Shown: piece after piece, positions 35,256 to 43,648 of the stretch | Position numbering within the stretch: the first letter of the stretch is position 1 | Layout of the letters: the number at the start of each line of letters is the position of its first letter | Notes under the pieces: generated by a model | The model's input: the letters and a program-made list of their open reading frames with translations, nothing else | What the model was told of the DNA's origin: nothing | The model's database searches: none | From: a bacterium HR25 | GTDB lineage: Bacteria; Chloroflexota; Dehalococcoidia; SM23-28-2; HRbin24 | Reading direction: 5' to 3' | Length of the DNA: 64,000 nt | Assembly (NCBI GenBank): GCA_002898615.1 | Contig: BEIB01000001.1 | Coordinates: 10,879 to 74,878 of the forward strand | Made by a program: the position numbers and the translations under genes

Positions 35256-36332
35256 TCAGCCCAGGGAGAGGGCCTCGGCGATGGCCTCCACCCTGGCCGG
35301 TACCTCCACCAGGCGGGCCGGCAGCGTCTCCGCCGTCTCCGGGTCCTTGAGGCCGCTGCCGGTGATGACGCAGACCACCACTGCCTGTCGCAGGTCCTCC
35401 CTGGTCGCCACCTTGATGAGGCCGGCCACGGCCGCCGCCGAGGCTGGCTCGGCGAAGATCCCCTCCTCCTGGGCCAGCAGGCGGTAGGCCTCCAGGATCT
35501 CCTCGTCGGTGACGGCGTCGATGCTGCCGCCGGACTCGTCCCTGGCCGCCACCGCCAGGTGCCAGCTCGCCGGGTTGCCCACGCGGATGGCGGTGGCGAT
35601 GGTCCGGGGCTGGGGGACCGGCTCCCCCCGCACGATGGGGGCGGCGCCGTCGGCCTGGAAGCCCATCATGCGGGGCAGATGGCGGCTCCGCCCAGCCCGA
35701 CGGTACTCCAGGAAGCCCCGCCAGTAGGCGCTGATGTTGCCGGCGTTCCCCACCGGGATGAAGAGCATGTCCGGGGCGTCGCCCAGGGCGTCCACTATCT
35801 CCATGGCCGCCGTCTTCTGCCCCTCCAGACGGTAGGGGTTCACCGAGTTGACCAGGGCCACGGGGTAGCGGGCTACCATCTCCCGGGCCAGGCGCAGGGC
35901 GTCGTCGAATTCGCCCTCGATGGCCACCACGGTGGCCCCGTGGGCGATGGCCTGGGCCATCTTCCCCCGGGCCACGAAGCCCCGCGGGATGAGGACGTAG
36001 GCGTCCAGGCCGCAGTGGGCTGCGTAGGCGGCGGCGGAGGCGGCCGTGTTGCCGGTGGAGGCGCAGAGGACGGCCCGCTGCCCCTCCTCAAGGGCCTTGG
36101 CCACCGCCACCACCATCCCCCGGTCCTTGAAGGAGCCGCTGGGATTGCAGGACTCCAGCTTGAAGAAGAGGTTGGGGCAGCCGATACGCCGGCCCAGTCG
36201 GGAGGACGGCACCAGCGGTGTGTCTCCCTCGCCCAGGGTGATGAGGGGCGTCCGCTCCGTCAGGGGCAGGAACGCCCCGTAGCGACGCAGCACCCCCACA
36301 GGCCTATTCAGCGGCCTGCTCGATATCGCCAT
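35256..36332 (-). CDS. thrC: Threonine synthase
   Basis: 358 residues, the short bacterial type. PLP lysine is Lys69 in [23 protein letters not shown] is the phosphate loop and [12 protein letters not shown] the glycine-rich cofactor loop. It converts O-phosphohomoserine to threonine. Its first 29 bases overlap the end of the coiled-coil gene, which separates it from the homoserine dehydrogenase gene; homoserine kinase (thrB) is not in the window. Confidence 0.95.
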   Translation of the reverse strand: MAISSRPLNRPVGVLRRYGAFLPLTERTPLITLGEGDTPLVPSSRLGRRIGCPNLFFKLESCNPSGSFKDRGMVVAVAKALEEGQRAVLCASTGNTAASAAAYAAHCGLDAYVLIPRGFVARGKMAQAIAHGATVVAIEGEFDDALRLAREMVARYPVALVNSVNPYRLEGQKTAAMEIVDALGDAPDMLFIPVGNAGNISAYWRGFLEYRRAGRSRHLPRMMGFQADGAAPIVRGEPVPQPRTIATAIRVGNPASWHLAVAARDESGGSIDAVTDEEILEAYRLLAQEEGIFAEPASAAAVAGLIKVATREDLRQAVVVCVITGSGLKDPETAETLPARLVEVPARVEAIAEALSLG

Positions 36333-37293
36333 GGATCTCCTTTATCTCTTGCTGGATGGTCTCCGCCAGTCGCCGTCGCTGCCGCTCCCAGAGGACGAGG
36401 AGGCGGTGGAGACGGGCCATTACCACCTCCCGGCTGGCTTCCATGTCCTGCCGCAGACGGGCTATCTCCCCACCGAGCTCCTGTAGGCGCTGGCCGGACA
36501 CCTGGATCTGCTGTCCCAGGGCGTGCGTCTCCTGCAGCAGCTGCTCCGTCTGGGAGACCAGAGCGGAGAGGCGCTGGTTGGCCTGGTCCCGGTCCTGGCG
36601 GAGCCGCTGCTGTTCCTCTCTCAGGCCGTCTATCTGGGGTAACTGCCCCTCCACCTTCTGCAGTCGCTCTTCCAGCTTCTGCAGGGCCTGCTGCTGGGAG
36701 TGGAGACGCAGCACCATGCCGTCCAGGCGGTCCCCCAGGACGTCGAGCTTGCTTCCCAGTTTGTCCAGGGCCTGCCCCAATTGCTGCAGGGCCTCCAGTT
36801 GCTGGCTGTTGCGAGGGGTCAGCTCGTTCAGGCGGCGGAGGACGGTCTCCTGCTCGTGCTGGAGGCGGGCCACGGTGGCCTCCAGGTTACGGAGGGAGGC
36901 CTCCCGGCTACGGATGTGATCCTCGTAGGTGGTGAGGCGGTTCTCGATGGCCCGCACGTCCCGGGACAGGGTGGTGGTCTCTCCCTGATAGCGCTCCAGG
37001 TCGGCCTGGCGCTGGTGGAGGGCCTGGTTGGCCAGCGAGAGGGCCTGGGACTGGCGCTCGTGGAGGCGCTCCAGCTCCGCCTTCATCTCCCGCAGCTCCT
37101 CCAGGAGGGAGGGAACGGGCGATATGTCCCGGGCGAGGCCTTCCAGCGCCTCCTGGGCCCGCCTCATGACGCTCATCATCTCCTGGACCTGGGCCCGCGT
37201 CTGTCCCAGGTCCCGCTCCAGATGGCGGAGGCGTGCCGGGAGCTCGGCTATCTCCGCCGGCACGGCGCCGAGGTGGTCGTCCTCGCTGTCCAC
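36304..37293 (-). CDS. Long coiled-coil protein inside the threonine operon
   Basis: 329 residues, nearly all heptad repeat from about residue 15 to 320, rich in Gln, Leu, Glu and Arg, with no Cys, signal peptide or membrane helix. The N-terminus is acidic (DSEDDH). It resembles rod-like, SMC-hinge-less proteins only in composition. GTG 37293 directly follows the stop of hom (TGAGTG), and its end overlaps thrC by 29 bases, so all three are coupled. Function unknown; probably cytoplasmic and dimeric. Confidence 0.75.
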   Translation of the reverse strand: MDSEDDHLGAVPAEIAELPARLRHLERDLGQTRAQVQEMMSVMRRAQEALEGLARDISPVPSLLEELREMKAELERLHERQSQALSLANQALHQRQADLERYQGETTTLSRDVRAIENRLTTYEDHIRSREASLRNLEATVARLQHEQETVLRRLNELTPRNSQQLEALQQLGQALDKLGSKLDVLGDRLDGMVLRLHSQQQALQKLEERLQKVEGQLPQIDGLREEQQRLRQDRDQANQRLSALVSQTEQLLQETHALGQQIQVSGQRLQELGGEIARLRQDMEASREVVMARLHRLLVLWERQRRRLAETIQQEIKEIHGDIEQAAE

Positions 37294-38595
37294 TCAGGCC
37301 TCCACTCGCAAGAAGTTGCCGATCTCAACCACTACGTCCAGCTTCTCCACGTCGGCGATGGTGGCCCGCACGGCGGCCTCCCGCGCGGCATGGGTCATGA
37401 TGACGATCTCCGCCGTCTGGGCCGCCTCGTTGGTCTCCTTCTGGATGACGGAGGCGATGCTGACCTGGTTATCGCCGAAGCAGCGGGCGATCTGGGCCAG
37501 CACTCCCGGGCGGTCCGTCACCTGCATTCGAATATAGTAGCGGCAGACCAGGTCGTCCATCTTTTTTATGGGGAGGGAGACCTGGGCCCGCCAGGGGGTG
37601 GGCGGCCGCCCGTGGGACAGGGCCTGGGCGGCGTCCAGGACATCGGCCAGGACAGCGCTGGCGGTGGGGGACGCCCCTGCCCCCGGCCCCTGGAAGACGA
37701 CGCGCCCCACCAGGTCTCCCTCTACCTCGATGGCGTTGAGGACGCCGTCCACCTTGGCCAGGAGGGCCTCCTGGGGCAGGAGGACGGGATGGACGCGGGC
37801 CTCCAGAGCCGCCCCGTCGGGGCTGTCGTCGCAGCGGGCGATGGCCAGCAGCTTGATGGCATAGCCCAGCTCGCGGGCGTAGCGGAAGTCCTGGGCGGCC
37901 AGGCGGCTTATCCCCTCGCGGTAGACCTCGTCGGGCGGGACATGGGTGTAGAAGGCCAGGCTGGCCAGGATGGCCAGCTTGTAGGCGGCGTCGTGTCCCT
38001 CGATGTCGTTGGTGGGGTCGGGCTCGGCGTAGCCCAGCTCCTGGGCCTGGGCCAGGGCGGTCCGGAAGTCCAGCCCCTCCCGGTCCATGCGAGTGAGGAC
38101 GTAGTTGGTGGTGCCGTTGATGATGGCCCTGAGCCCCCTCACCGTGTTGGCGGCCAGGTCACGTTTCAGAGGGGCGACGATGGGTATGCCGCTGCCCACG
38201 CTGGCCTCGTAGAGGAGGTCCACGCCCCGCTCGTGGGCCAAGGAGATGAGCTCCGGGCCGTGACGGGCCATGACCTCTTTGTTGGCGGTGACGACGTAGC
38301 GCCCCCGCCCCAGGGCCTCTCGGATGTAGCGGTAGGCAGGGTCCAGGCCCCCCATCACCTCCACCACTATGTGGACCTGGTCGTCCTCCAGCACGGCGGC
38401 GGCGTCGGTGGTGAGGAGGGAGGGCTCCACGAAGACGGGGCGGGGCTTGTCCGCGGTGCGCACCAGGACCCGTCGCAGGCGGAGAGGCCGGCCCAGCCGC
38501 TGGGCTATGGCCTCGCCCTTCTCCAGGAGGGCGCGGGCCACCCCGCTGCCTACCACTCCCAGCCCCAGCAGGGCGACGTTGATGGGCTCCACCAC
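37294..38595 (-). CDS. hom: Homoserine dehydrogenase with ACT domain
   Basis: 433 residues. NAD(P)-binding VALLGLGVVGSGVA (about 8-21), VTANKEVMA, the catalytic region GIPIVAPLK and NGTTNYVLTRM, EPDPTNDIEGHDAAYKLAILA, then a C-terminal ACT domain (about 355-433) that in relatives senses threonine. It reduces aspartate semialdehyde to homoserine. Start GTG 38595 (or GTG 38592) follows GAGGAGGCGCGG. Confidence 0.94.
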   Translation of the reverse strand: MVEPINVALLGLGVVGSGVARALLEKGEAIAQRLGRPLRLRRVLVRTADKPRPVFVEPSLLTTDAAAVLEDDQVHIVVEVMGGLDPAYRYIREALGRGRYVVTANKEVMARHGPELISLAHERGVDLLYEASVGSGIPIVAPLKRDLAANTVRGLRAIINGTTNYVLTRMDREGLDFRTALAQAQELGYAEPDPTNDIEGHDAAYKLAILASLAFYTHVPPDEVYREGISRLAAQDFRYARELGYAIKLLAIARCDDSPDGAALEARVHPVLLPQEALLAKVDGVLNAIEVEGDLVGRVVFQGPGAGASPTASAVLADVLDAAQALSHGRPPTPWRAQVSLPIKKMDDLVCRYYIRMQVTDRPGVLAQIARCFGDNQVSIASVIQKETNEAAQTAEIVIMTHAAREAAVRATIADVEKLDVVVEIGNFLRVEA

Positions 38596-38605
38596 CCGCG
38601 CCTCC

Positions 38606-39694
38606 TCAGTAGACCTGGTCGACGACCCAGCGGATCTTGGTCTGGTCACCGTTGGCCAGGTCCATATGGTTGACGATGGTGAGGCCCCTCCGCTTCTCCT
38701 GGACCCAGTCGCGGTAGCGCTTGAGGGCCACTAGCTGCTTCTCCCCGGGCCCCAGGGCGCGGTTGGAGTCCTTCTCCAGCACCTGCACTATGAAGACCAG
38801 CCCTGTCTCGGGGTGGATGTACTTGCCGACGCCACCCGGCTCCAGGGCGAAGATGACATTGGCCAGGTCGTCGTTCATGGCGCCGCGGGGCACCCAGCCT
38901 ACTTCTCCCCCCTGGCCCCGGGTGCGGGTGTCTATGGACTCCTGCCGGGCCACCGCGGCGAAGTCCTCGCCCCCCTGGATGCGACCGATGATCTGGTCCG
39001 CTCTGGCCGCCTCCTGGAGGACGATCTGGCGGAAGTGGACGCTCTCCATGTTGTCCGGCACCTGCTGCTGCAGGTGGTCCAGCGCCTTCTGGGCCAGCAG
39101 CTCCCCACCGACGATGCGCCGGTACTCCTCGTCCGTCAGGCCGGTGCGCTCCAGCTCCTGACTGTAGAGCTGCTGGAAGGGGTCCGGGGTGGGGCTGGGC
39201 ACCGGGGGAGTGGGAGAGGGGGGCTGGTCGCCACCCTGGGCGGGCGGCGTCTCCGCCGGCGGCAGCAGCCCCAGGCGCTCCCGGATGGCCTCCTCGATCT
39301 CGCTGGGGGAGACGGAGACCCCCAGCTCGCCAGCGTAGCGGTAGAGGATCTCCTCCTCGATAATGCGGTCGGCGACGCTGGGGATGGCGTTGGCCGGCTG
39401 GGCGGCCTGACTGCCAGCGCCCCCCACCTGCTGGACGTAGAGGGCCAGGCGCTCCTTGAAGTAACGGAGGCTGTAGCGGGAGTCTGCTACCTGGAGGGCT
39501 AGGCTGCCGGGGCGGGTGAACTCCTCCCAGTAGCCGCGTGCTACGGAGAAGATGGCCAGGCCGGCGCCGGCCAGGAGGAGGAGGACGACGCCCAGGAGGG
39601 CGGCCAGCCGGCCTGGATGGCCCCAGAGGTCGGAGCGGCCGGCCACCTCCCAGGGGGGTGTGGGGACTTTACCGGCTCGTCTCTTTCTCGGCAC
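38606..39694 (-). CDS. Membrane-anchored parvulin-type peptidyl-prolyl isomerase (SurA/PrsA-like)
   Basis: 362 residues. Basic N-terminus, one membrane helix (about 31-52), a SurA_N-like helical region (about 85-140 and 165-210) split by a Pro-rich insertion (PSPTPPVPSPTPDP), then the parvulin domain (about 215-310) with VHFRQIVL, GEDFAAVARQESID and GGEVGWVPRG. It should help exported proteins fold at the outer face of the membrane. Start GTG 39694; its end is close to hom, so it belongs to the same transcript. Confidence 0.87.
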   Translation of the reverse strand: MPRKRRAGKVPTPPWEVAGRSDLWGHPGRLAALLGVVLLLLAGAGLAIFSVARGYWEEFTRPGSLALQVADSRYSLRYFKERLALYVQQVGGAGSQAAQPANAIPSVADRIIEEEILYRYAGELGVSVSPSEIEEAIRERLGLLPPAETPPAQGGDQPPSPTPPVPSPTPDPFQQLYSQELERTGLTDEEYRRIVGGELLAQKALDHLQQQVPDNMESVHFRQIVLQEAARADQIIGRIQGGEDFAAVARQESIDTRTRGQGGEVGWVPRGAMNDDLANVIFALEPGGVGKYIHPETGLVFIVQVLEKDSNRALGPGEKQLVALKRYRDWVQEKRRGLTIVNHMDLANGDQTKIRWVVDQVY

Positions 39695-39742
39695 GACCAG
39701 TCCAACGGCGCGGTCATCCTGGACCGGGCCCGGGCGAAGGGA

Positions 39743-40066
39743 CTAACGGGGGGAGGGCCACCCCATCTCGCGGATATGCTCGGCGGTGAAGGGGAGAAGG
39801 GCGACGTACCGCGCCCGCTTGATGGCGCGGGCGAGGGCCCGCTGGTGCTTGGCGCAGGTGTTGAGACGCCGCCGCGACTCGATCCGCCCGCGATCGGAGA
39901 GGAAGCGCCTGAGGAGCCCCACGTCCTTGTAGTCGATGAACTTCACCTGCTCGGCGCAGATGGGGCATACCCGGCGCCGGCGTCCGTAGCGCCGCTTCTT
40001 CTGCTGCTGCCGGACTGCTTCCGGCGCTTCGGTCTGCTCGGGAGCCCTCTCCGTCTCGTTCTCCAT
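39743..40066 (-). CDS. rpsR: 30S ribosomal protein S18 (zinc-binding form)
   Basis: 107 residues, longer than the usual 75-80 because of an acidic/Gln N-terminal extension of about 30. The core [25 protein letters not shown]... and [29 protein letters not shown] is intact; CxxC plus C..H marks the C+ (zinc) form. Classic rpsF-ssb-rpsR order. GGAGGG lies 9-14 bases before ATG 40066. Confidence 0.96.
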   Translation of the reverse strand: MENETERAPEQTEAPEAVRQQQKKRRYGRRRRVCPICAEQVKFIDYKDVGLLRRFLSDRGRIESRRRLNTCAKHQRALARAIKRARYVALLPFTAEHIREMGWPSPR

Positions 40067-40102
40067 ACTGTGCTAGCCCTCCATGGTCTGGGCGCTGGCT
40101 GC

Positions 40103-40513
40103 TCACGGGGCGTCGTAGGAGCTGTCCGTCTCCAGCCCCTCTTCGGCGGACGGCTCGGCCCCTTCCAGCAGGGGGGCGGCGCCCGGGCGGTCCAGGAAGA
40201 CTACCCGCTCCGCCAGGATCTCGTTGACGAAGCGCCGCTGGCCGTCGGCCCCGTCCCAGCTACGGCTGCGCAGCCGCCCTTCCACGTATACCCGGCGTCC
40301 CTTTTGAAGGTACAGGTTGCACTGCTCTGCCAGACGCCGCCAGGTGATGACGGAGAACCACTCCGTCTCCTCGCGGCGGTCGCCATCGGGTGTGGTGTAG
40401 ACGTAGTTGGTGGCGACGCGGAAGGTGGTCATGGCGTCGCCGTTGGCCGTGAAGCGCATCTCCGGGTCGGTGCCCACGTTGCCGATGACCATTATCTTGT
40501 TGAGCCCGGCCAC
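40103..40513 (-). CDS. ssb: Single-stranded DNA-binding protein
   Basis: 136 residues. OB fold: NKIMVIGNVGTDPEMRFTANGDAM, FRVATN, ETEWFSVITWRRLAEQC, YVEGRLRSRSW; a short acidic tail (EPSAEEGLETDSSYDAP) ends in DAP, not the common DDDIPF, so contacts with SSB partners may differ. GTG 40513 follows GAGGGGAGCGGGAAG. It lies between rpsF and rpsR. Confidence 0.95.
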   Translation of the reverse strand: MAGLNKIMVIGNVGTDPEMRFTANGDAMTTFRVATNYVYTTPDGDRREETEWFSVITWRRLAEQCNLYLQKGRRVYVEGRLRSRSWDGADGQRRFVNEILAERVVFLDRPGAAPLLEGAEPSAEEGLETDSSYDAP

Positions 40514-40526
40514 CTTCCCGCTCCCC

Positions 40527-40817
40527 TCATTCCTCGTCCAGCCGCACCACCAGGTGACGCAAGACCTCCTCGGCCAGATTGAGGCTGCGGTCCAGCTCCC
40601 GCACCCTGGCGGGGTCCATGCGGAAACGGGCCAGCACGTAATTGCCCTCACGGAAGCGCTGGATGGGGTAGGCCAGGCGCCGGCGCCCCCAGGTGTCCAC
40701 CTCGGTGATCTCGCCCCCGCGGTCGCGGATGAGTTGCTGGACGCGGTCCACGGTGCTCCTGACCTCTTCTTCGGCCAGTTGAGGGCTTATCACTAGCATC
40801 AGCTCGTAGTTGCGCAT
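40527..40817 (-). CDS. rpsF: 30S ribosomal protein S6
   Basis: 96 residues: RNYELMLVISPQL, GGEITEVDTWGRRRLAYPI and GNYVLARFRMDP are standard S6 segments. ATG 40817 with AGCGAGGTC upstream; 40 residues of extra frame upstream are not S6. First gene of the rpsF-ssb-rpsR unit, driven by the strong promoter at 40875-40903. Confidence 0.95.
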   Translation of the reverse strand: MRNYELMLVISPQLAEEEVRSTVDRVQQLIRDRGGEITEVDTWGRRRLAYPIQRFREGNYVLARFRMDPARVRELDRSLNLAEEVLRHLVVRLDEE

Positions 40818-40874
40818 GACCTCGCTGGGCCTCGCTGGTATCGGCCGCGGTGCGGCCCCGCAGCCCAGGTTGGC

Positions 40875-40903
40875 ATTATAGCACCCGGCCCCGCTAGTCA
40901 CAA
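40875..40903 (-). promoter_or_regulatory. Promoter of the rpsF-ssb-rpsR operon
   Basis: Minus strand TTGTGA (40903-40898), 17-base spacer, TGC-TATAAT extended -10 (40880-40875), 58 bases before the rpsF ATG. It agrees well with sigma70 consensus. Confidence 0.7.
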
Positions 40904-41063
40904 CCGCGGCCCGTCCTTGTTAACGCTGGACGCCTTTCATGCGTCTTTCATTTAGGAAGTGCCAGGCTAGGGGACGCTGGAAAGCCGGTGTCGGTGAGGA
41001 GCGTCGGCATGGCACGAGCGGGGACGACAGGCCGGGGATACCGATGCGTGGAGCAGGGGGGCG

Positions 41064-41855
41064 ATGACCAAGGACTGGCGGCGGCTGCGCAGGGCCCTCC
41101 AGGAGGGAAGGCTGCGGCTGTACTGTCAGCCCATCCTGGACCTGCGCAATGGCCAGGTATCCCGCTATGAGCTGCTGCTGCGTCTGAGGGAGAACGGCGT
41201 CACGCTGACCGGGGCCTCCTTCCTCTGGGCGGCGGAGGAGCTGGGCCTGATCCAGGAGATAGACTTCTGGGTGGTGGGGAGAGCGGTGGCCCTTCTGAGG
41301 CAGCTTGACAACCCCACCTGTGCCGCGGGCCCCCATCTGGAGCTGCATGTGAACCTCTCCGGCCGCACCCTGTCCGACCGTTCCTGGTGGGGGCCCATCG
41401 AGAAGGAGCTGAGGGCGGCGGGCGATCTGTCCCGGCGGCTGGTCTTCGAGGTGACGGAGACGGCGGCCATCGAGGACATGAACGATGTGCGACGGTTCAT
41501 GGAGGGGCTGTGCGCCCTGGGCTGTCGCTTCGCTCTGGACGATTTCGGCGTGGGCTACTCAGGCTTCTATCGCCTGCGCAGCCTCCCCTTCCACTTCCTG
41601 AAGGTCGATGGCGCCTTCGTGCGGCACCTGCCCCGCAGCAGCACCGACCAGCTGCTGGTGCGCTCCATAGCCATGGCCGGGCGCATCCTGGGGCTGGGCA
41701 CCATCGCCGAGCAGGTGGAGGACGAGGCCACCGTTCTGCTCCTGCAACGCTTCGGCGTGGACTACGCCCAGGGCTTCTACGTGGGGCGGCCCCGTCCCGT
41801 GGAGGAGGAGTGGCCCTGTACCATCCCCCTCACCTGTCCAGGGGATCTCCGTTAA
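41064..41855 (+). CDS. Stand-alone EAL-domain cyclic-di-GMP phosphodiesterase
   Basis: 263 residues, EAL domain only. The signature is YELLLRL (Ala replaced by Leu), but the metal and catalytic set is there: Asn in HVNLSG, Glu in EVTET, the Asp pair in LDDFGVG, Lys in FLKVDG, Glu in IAEQVED and Gln in YAQGFYVG. It should therefore hydrolyse c-di-GMP. No sensor, membrane or GGDEF domain is attached. Its last 26 bases overlap the convergent OsmC-like gene. Confidence 0.87.
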   Translation: MTKDWRRLRRALQEGRLRLYCQPILDLRNGQVSRYELLLRLRENGVTLTGASFLWAAEELGLIQEIDFWVVGRAVALLRQLDNPTCAAGPHLELHVNLSGRTLSDRSWWGPIEKELRAAGDLSRRLVFEVTETAAIEDMNDVRRFMEGLCALGCRFALDDFGVGYSGFYRLRSLPFHFLKVDGAFVRHLPRSSTDQLLVRSIAMAGRILGLGTIAEQVEDEATVLLLQRFGVDYAQGFYVGRPRPVEEEWPCTIPLTCPGDLR

Positions 41856-42321
41856 GGATAACCCGCGTCCGCACGGGGGTGGCGTGGGCCAGGGCCTGCT
41901 CCACGTAGCAGCCGGCGCTGGCCAGTCTCACTAGGCGGGCTATCTCCTCCGGAGGAGCTGGCGATTCCACCTCCAGCTCCAGGTCGAAGCCGTCGCAGCC
42001 GGTCTGAAGGGTGCCGGCCAGGGCGGAGCCCTCGCTCCAGAAGCGGCCCACCACGCGGGCGCGGACCTTCTCCAGGGGAACTTTGAGACGGCGGGCCAAA
42101 CTGGCCGCCACGGCCAGCGTTCAGAGGCCCAGCGCCGCCACCAGGTAGGCCAGCGGGGTGGGGGCGGAGCCGTCTCCCCCGGCCGCCGGCCCCTCGTCCG
42201 AGAAGATGTGGAAGTAGCCGCTGTGTTCGGAGCCGGCGCGCGCCCGCCGCAGGTGGGCCGTCAGGAGCTCGGCGTCCGCCTCGTAGGTGAACTCGCGGCG
42301 CTTCGGCTTGGTCTCGCTCAT
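41830..42321 (-). CDS. OsmC-family peroxidase, probable selenoprotein (in-frame TGA at residue 67)
   Basis: 163 codons if TGA at 42121-42123 is read as selenocysteine. ATG 42321 has ACAGGAGGTGCCCC upstream. Residues 1-66 are the OsmC N-terminal half ending APTPLAYLVAALGL; residues 68-163 are the C-terminal half TLAVAASLARRLKVPLEKVRA. In the family this junction reads ALG.C followed by a small-residue helix, so the TGA falls exactly on the peroxidatic Cys. The resolving Cys is kept (ASAGCYVEQAL, Cys138). Both halves are in one frame and neither shows decay. OsmC proteins reduce organic hydroperoxides. A SECIS-like hairpin follows. The alternative, a nonsense mutant, is less likely. Confidence 0.72.
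42088..42111 (-). promoter_or_regulatory. Candidate bacterial SECIS element
   Basis: On the minus strand, 9 bases after the TGA, GUGGCGGCC (42111-42103) pairs with GGCC-C-GCCGU (42097-42088), nine pairs with two wobbles and one bulged C, around the loop AGUUU. The apical loop starts 18 nt after the TGA and has G at its second position, which agrees with the bacterial SECIS rules as I remember them. A competing stem CUGGCC/GGCCAG overlaps it. The region is coding, so the hairpin is not proof. Confidence 0.45.
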
Positions 42322-42357
42322 GGGGCACCTCCTGTCCCGTATTGTGCCACAAAGGGA

Positions 42358-42384
42358 GGGGACGGCCCACCGTGGGCCGTCCCC
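42358..42384 (-). terminator. Terminator hairpin after the cyclase-like gene
   Basis: Perfect 13-bp inverted repeat GGGGACGGCCCAC / GTGGGCCGTCCCC with one base between the arms, followed on the minus strand by TCCCTTT. It separates the cyclase-like gene from the OsmC-like gene downstream on the same strand. Confidence 0.65.
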
Positions 42385-42412
42385 GCGTCGTTGCCCTCCG
42401 CTGAGGGGCGGG

Positions 42413-43648
42413 CTAGGGGGTGCCGCGGGCCCGGCGGCCGGGCCGTGGCTGCCCCAGGGCGGCCGGAGCCGTGTTGCCACCCGTGGCTCCCTTGGCGTAC
42501 TGGGGCGTCCAGATGAAGACGAACTCGTACACGCCGTCCTCAGCCAGATCCTCGCTCCTTATCCCCTCGCCGATGCGGATGCCGTAGCGGAGGAAGAGGA
42601 GCTGATGGACGGGGAAAGCGATGCCAGAGTGAAGGCCCGGGACCACCTCCAGGCCCCAGGTGTCGCTGCCGATGATGGCCGGCCGGTGGTTCCCCAGGAA
42701 GCGGGCCTCCCTCAGGTAGATGCCGGGCTCGGAACGCAGGTAGCGGCTGGGGTCCAGGCTGGCCAGGTGCGTCCAGCCGGTACGGAAGAGGACCACGTCC
42801 CCTGGCCTGATCTGCCCGATACCAGCACGCCGCATCGCCTCCCGGATGTCGTCCAGGGTGATGCGATAGTTGTCCCGCAGAATCCTGAGGCCGGAGCCGG
42901 TGGTGGAGAGGGCTGAGGTCGCCCCCTGGGATATCTTGAGGCCCAGGATGTCCAGGAGGATGCCCCGGGTGACGATGGGTCCCATGTGCTCGTTGCCCAG
43001 GGCACTGGTGCCCCAGGGCTCGGTCATCTCCGGCACCGTGTGGCCGTTGTAGTACATGCGGCCCACGCCCACGTGGTTGAGGCCGTCCAGCTGAGTGGCT
43101 ATCTGGTAGGTGGTACTGAGGCGCTCCTCGTGGAAGGTGAGGCGGTTGGCCCCCAGGGGCGTGGTGCTGGCCACGATGCCGCCATTCTCCCGGAAGCCCG
43201 GGCCCGGCTCGTAGCCGAAGACGAAGAGGCGCTGCCTGTACTCGCGAGGTGGCGTGACCGGAAAGGCGGGGAAGCCCTCCACCAGCAGCTCTCCCAGGTT
43301 GTAGGTCTTCACCGGGCGGCCGTTGGCCAGGATGCGTAGGGCCTCCGCCGTCTTCTCCGGCGTCACCTCGTTGAAGGTGCCCCGCTGGTCGCCCAGGCCG
43401 TAGGGGCCGGGGAACCAGGCGCCGTTCTCCACGGCGTCGACGTCGAACATATCGTCCGTGGGCTCTTCGAAGGGGAAGCTGCCGGCGGAGGCGGGCCGGC
43501 TGGTCACCGGCGGCAGGCCGGGGTGCAGGCGGGAGGCGCCGGCGTAGGCCAGGAGGCCAGCCGCCCCGGCCTTCCCCGCCAGCTTGAGGGCCTCGCGACG
43601 GCTCACCTTCGTCCCGTAGAGATGGGCCAGGAAGTACTCGAACTTCAT
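42413..43648 (-). CDS. Cyclase (kynurenine-formamidase-like) family protein, Tat-exported
   Basis: 411 residues. ATG 43648 follows GGGGGTGGACGT. Twin-arginine motif VSRREALKLAG followed by a hydrophobic stretch (about residues 15-40) predicts Tat export. The PF04199-type core (about 95-385) includes QLDGLNHVGVG, the family's metal-binding loop, with GPIVTRGILLDI and GDVVLFRTGW. The first two His of the usual HxGTHxDxxxH are not both present (TQLDGLNH), so metal binding or activity may differ. Related secreted cyclases are poorly characterised hydrolases. Extended by about 100 residues relative to kynurenine formamidase. Confidence 0.8.
   Translation of the reverse strand: MKFEYFLAHLYGTKVSRREALKLAGKAGAAGLLAYAGASRLHPGLPPVTSRPASAGSFPFEEPTDDMFDVDAVENGAWFPGPYGLGDQRGTFNEVTPEKTAEALRILANGRPVKTYNLGELLVEGFPAFPVTPPREYRQRLFVFGYEPGPGFRENGGIVASTTPLGANRLTFHEERLSTTYQIATQLDGLNHVGVGRMYYNGHTVPEMTEPWGTSALGNEHMGPIVTRGILLDILGLKISQGATSALSTTGSGLRILRDNYRITLDDIREAMRRAGIGQIRPGDVVLFRTGWTHLASLDPSRYLRSEPGIYLREARFLGNHRPAIIGSDTWGLEVVPGLHSGIAFPVHQLLFLRYGIRIGEGIRSEDLAEDGVYEFVFIWTPQYAKGATGGNTAPAALGQPRPGRRARGTP

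Noticed and set aside
37294..38649. Longer homoserine dehydrogenase starting upstream of 38595
   Set aside because: The extra residues lie inside the isomerase gene and lack homology; GTG 38595 has a GAGGAGG site.
35046..38673. Two long plus-strand frames (over 600 codons each) across thrC, the coiled coil and hom
   Set aside because: The minus-strand genes are clear families with ribosome sites; the plus-strand translations are compositionally odd and match nothing.
41830..42111. A separate 93-residue gene starting at GTG 42111
   Set aside because: It begins in the middle of an OsmC helix, has no ribosome site and is in the same frame as the upstream half; one recoded gene explains both pieces better.
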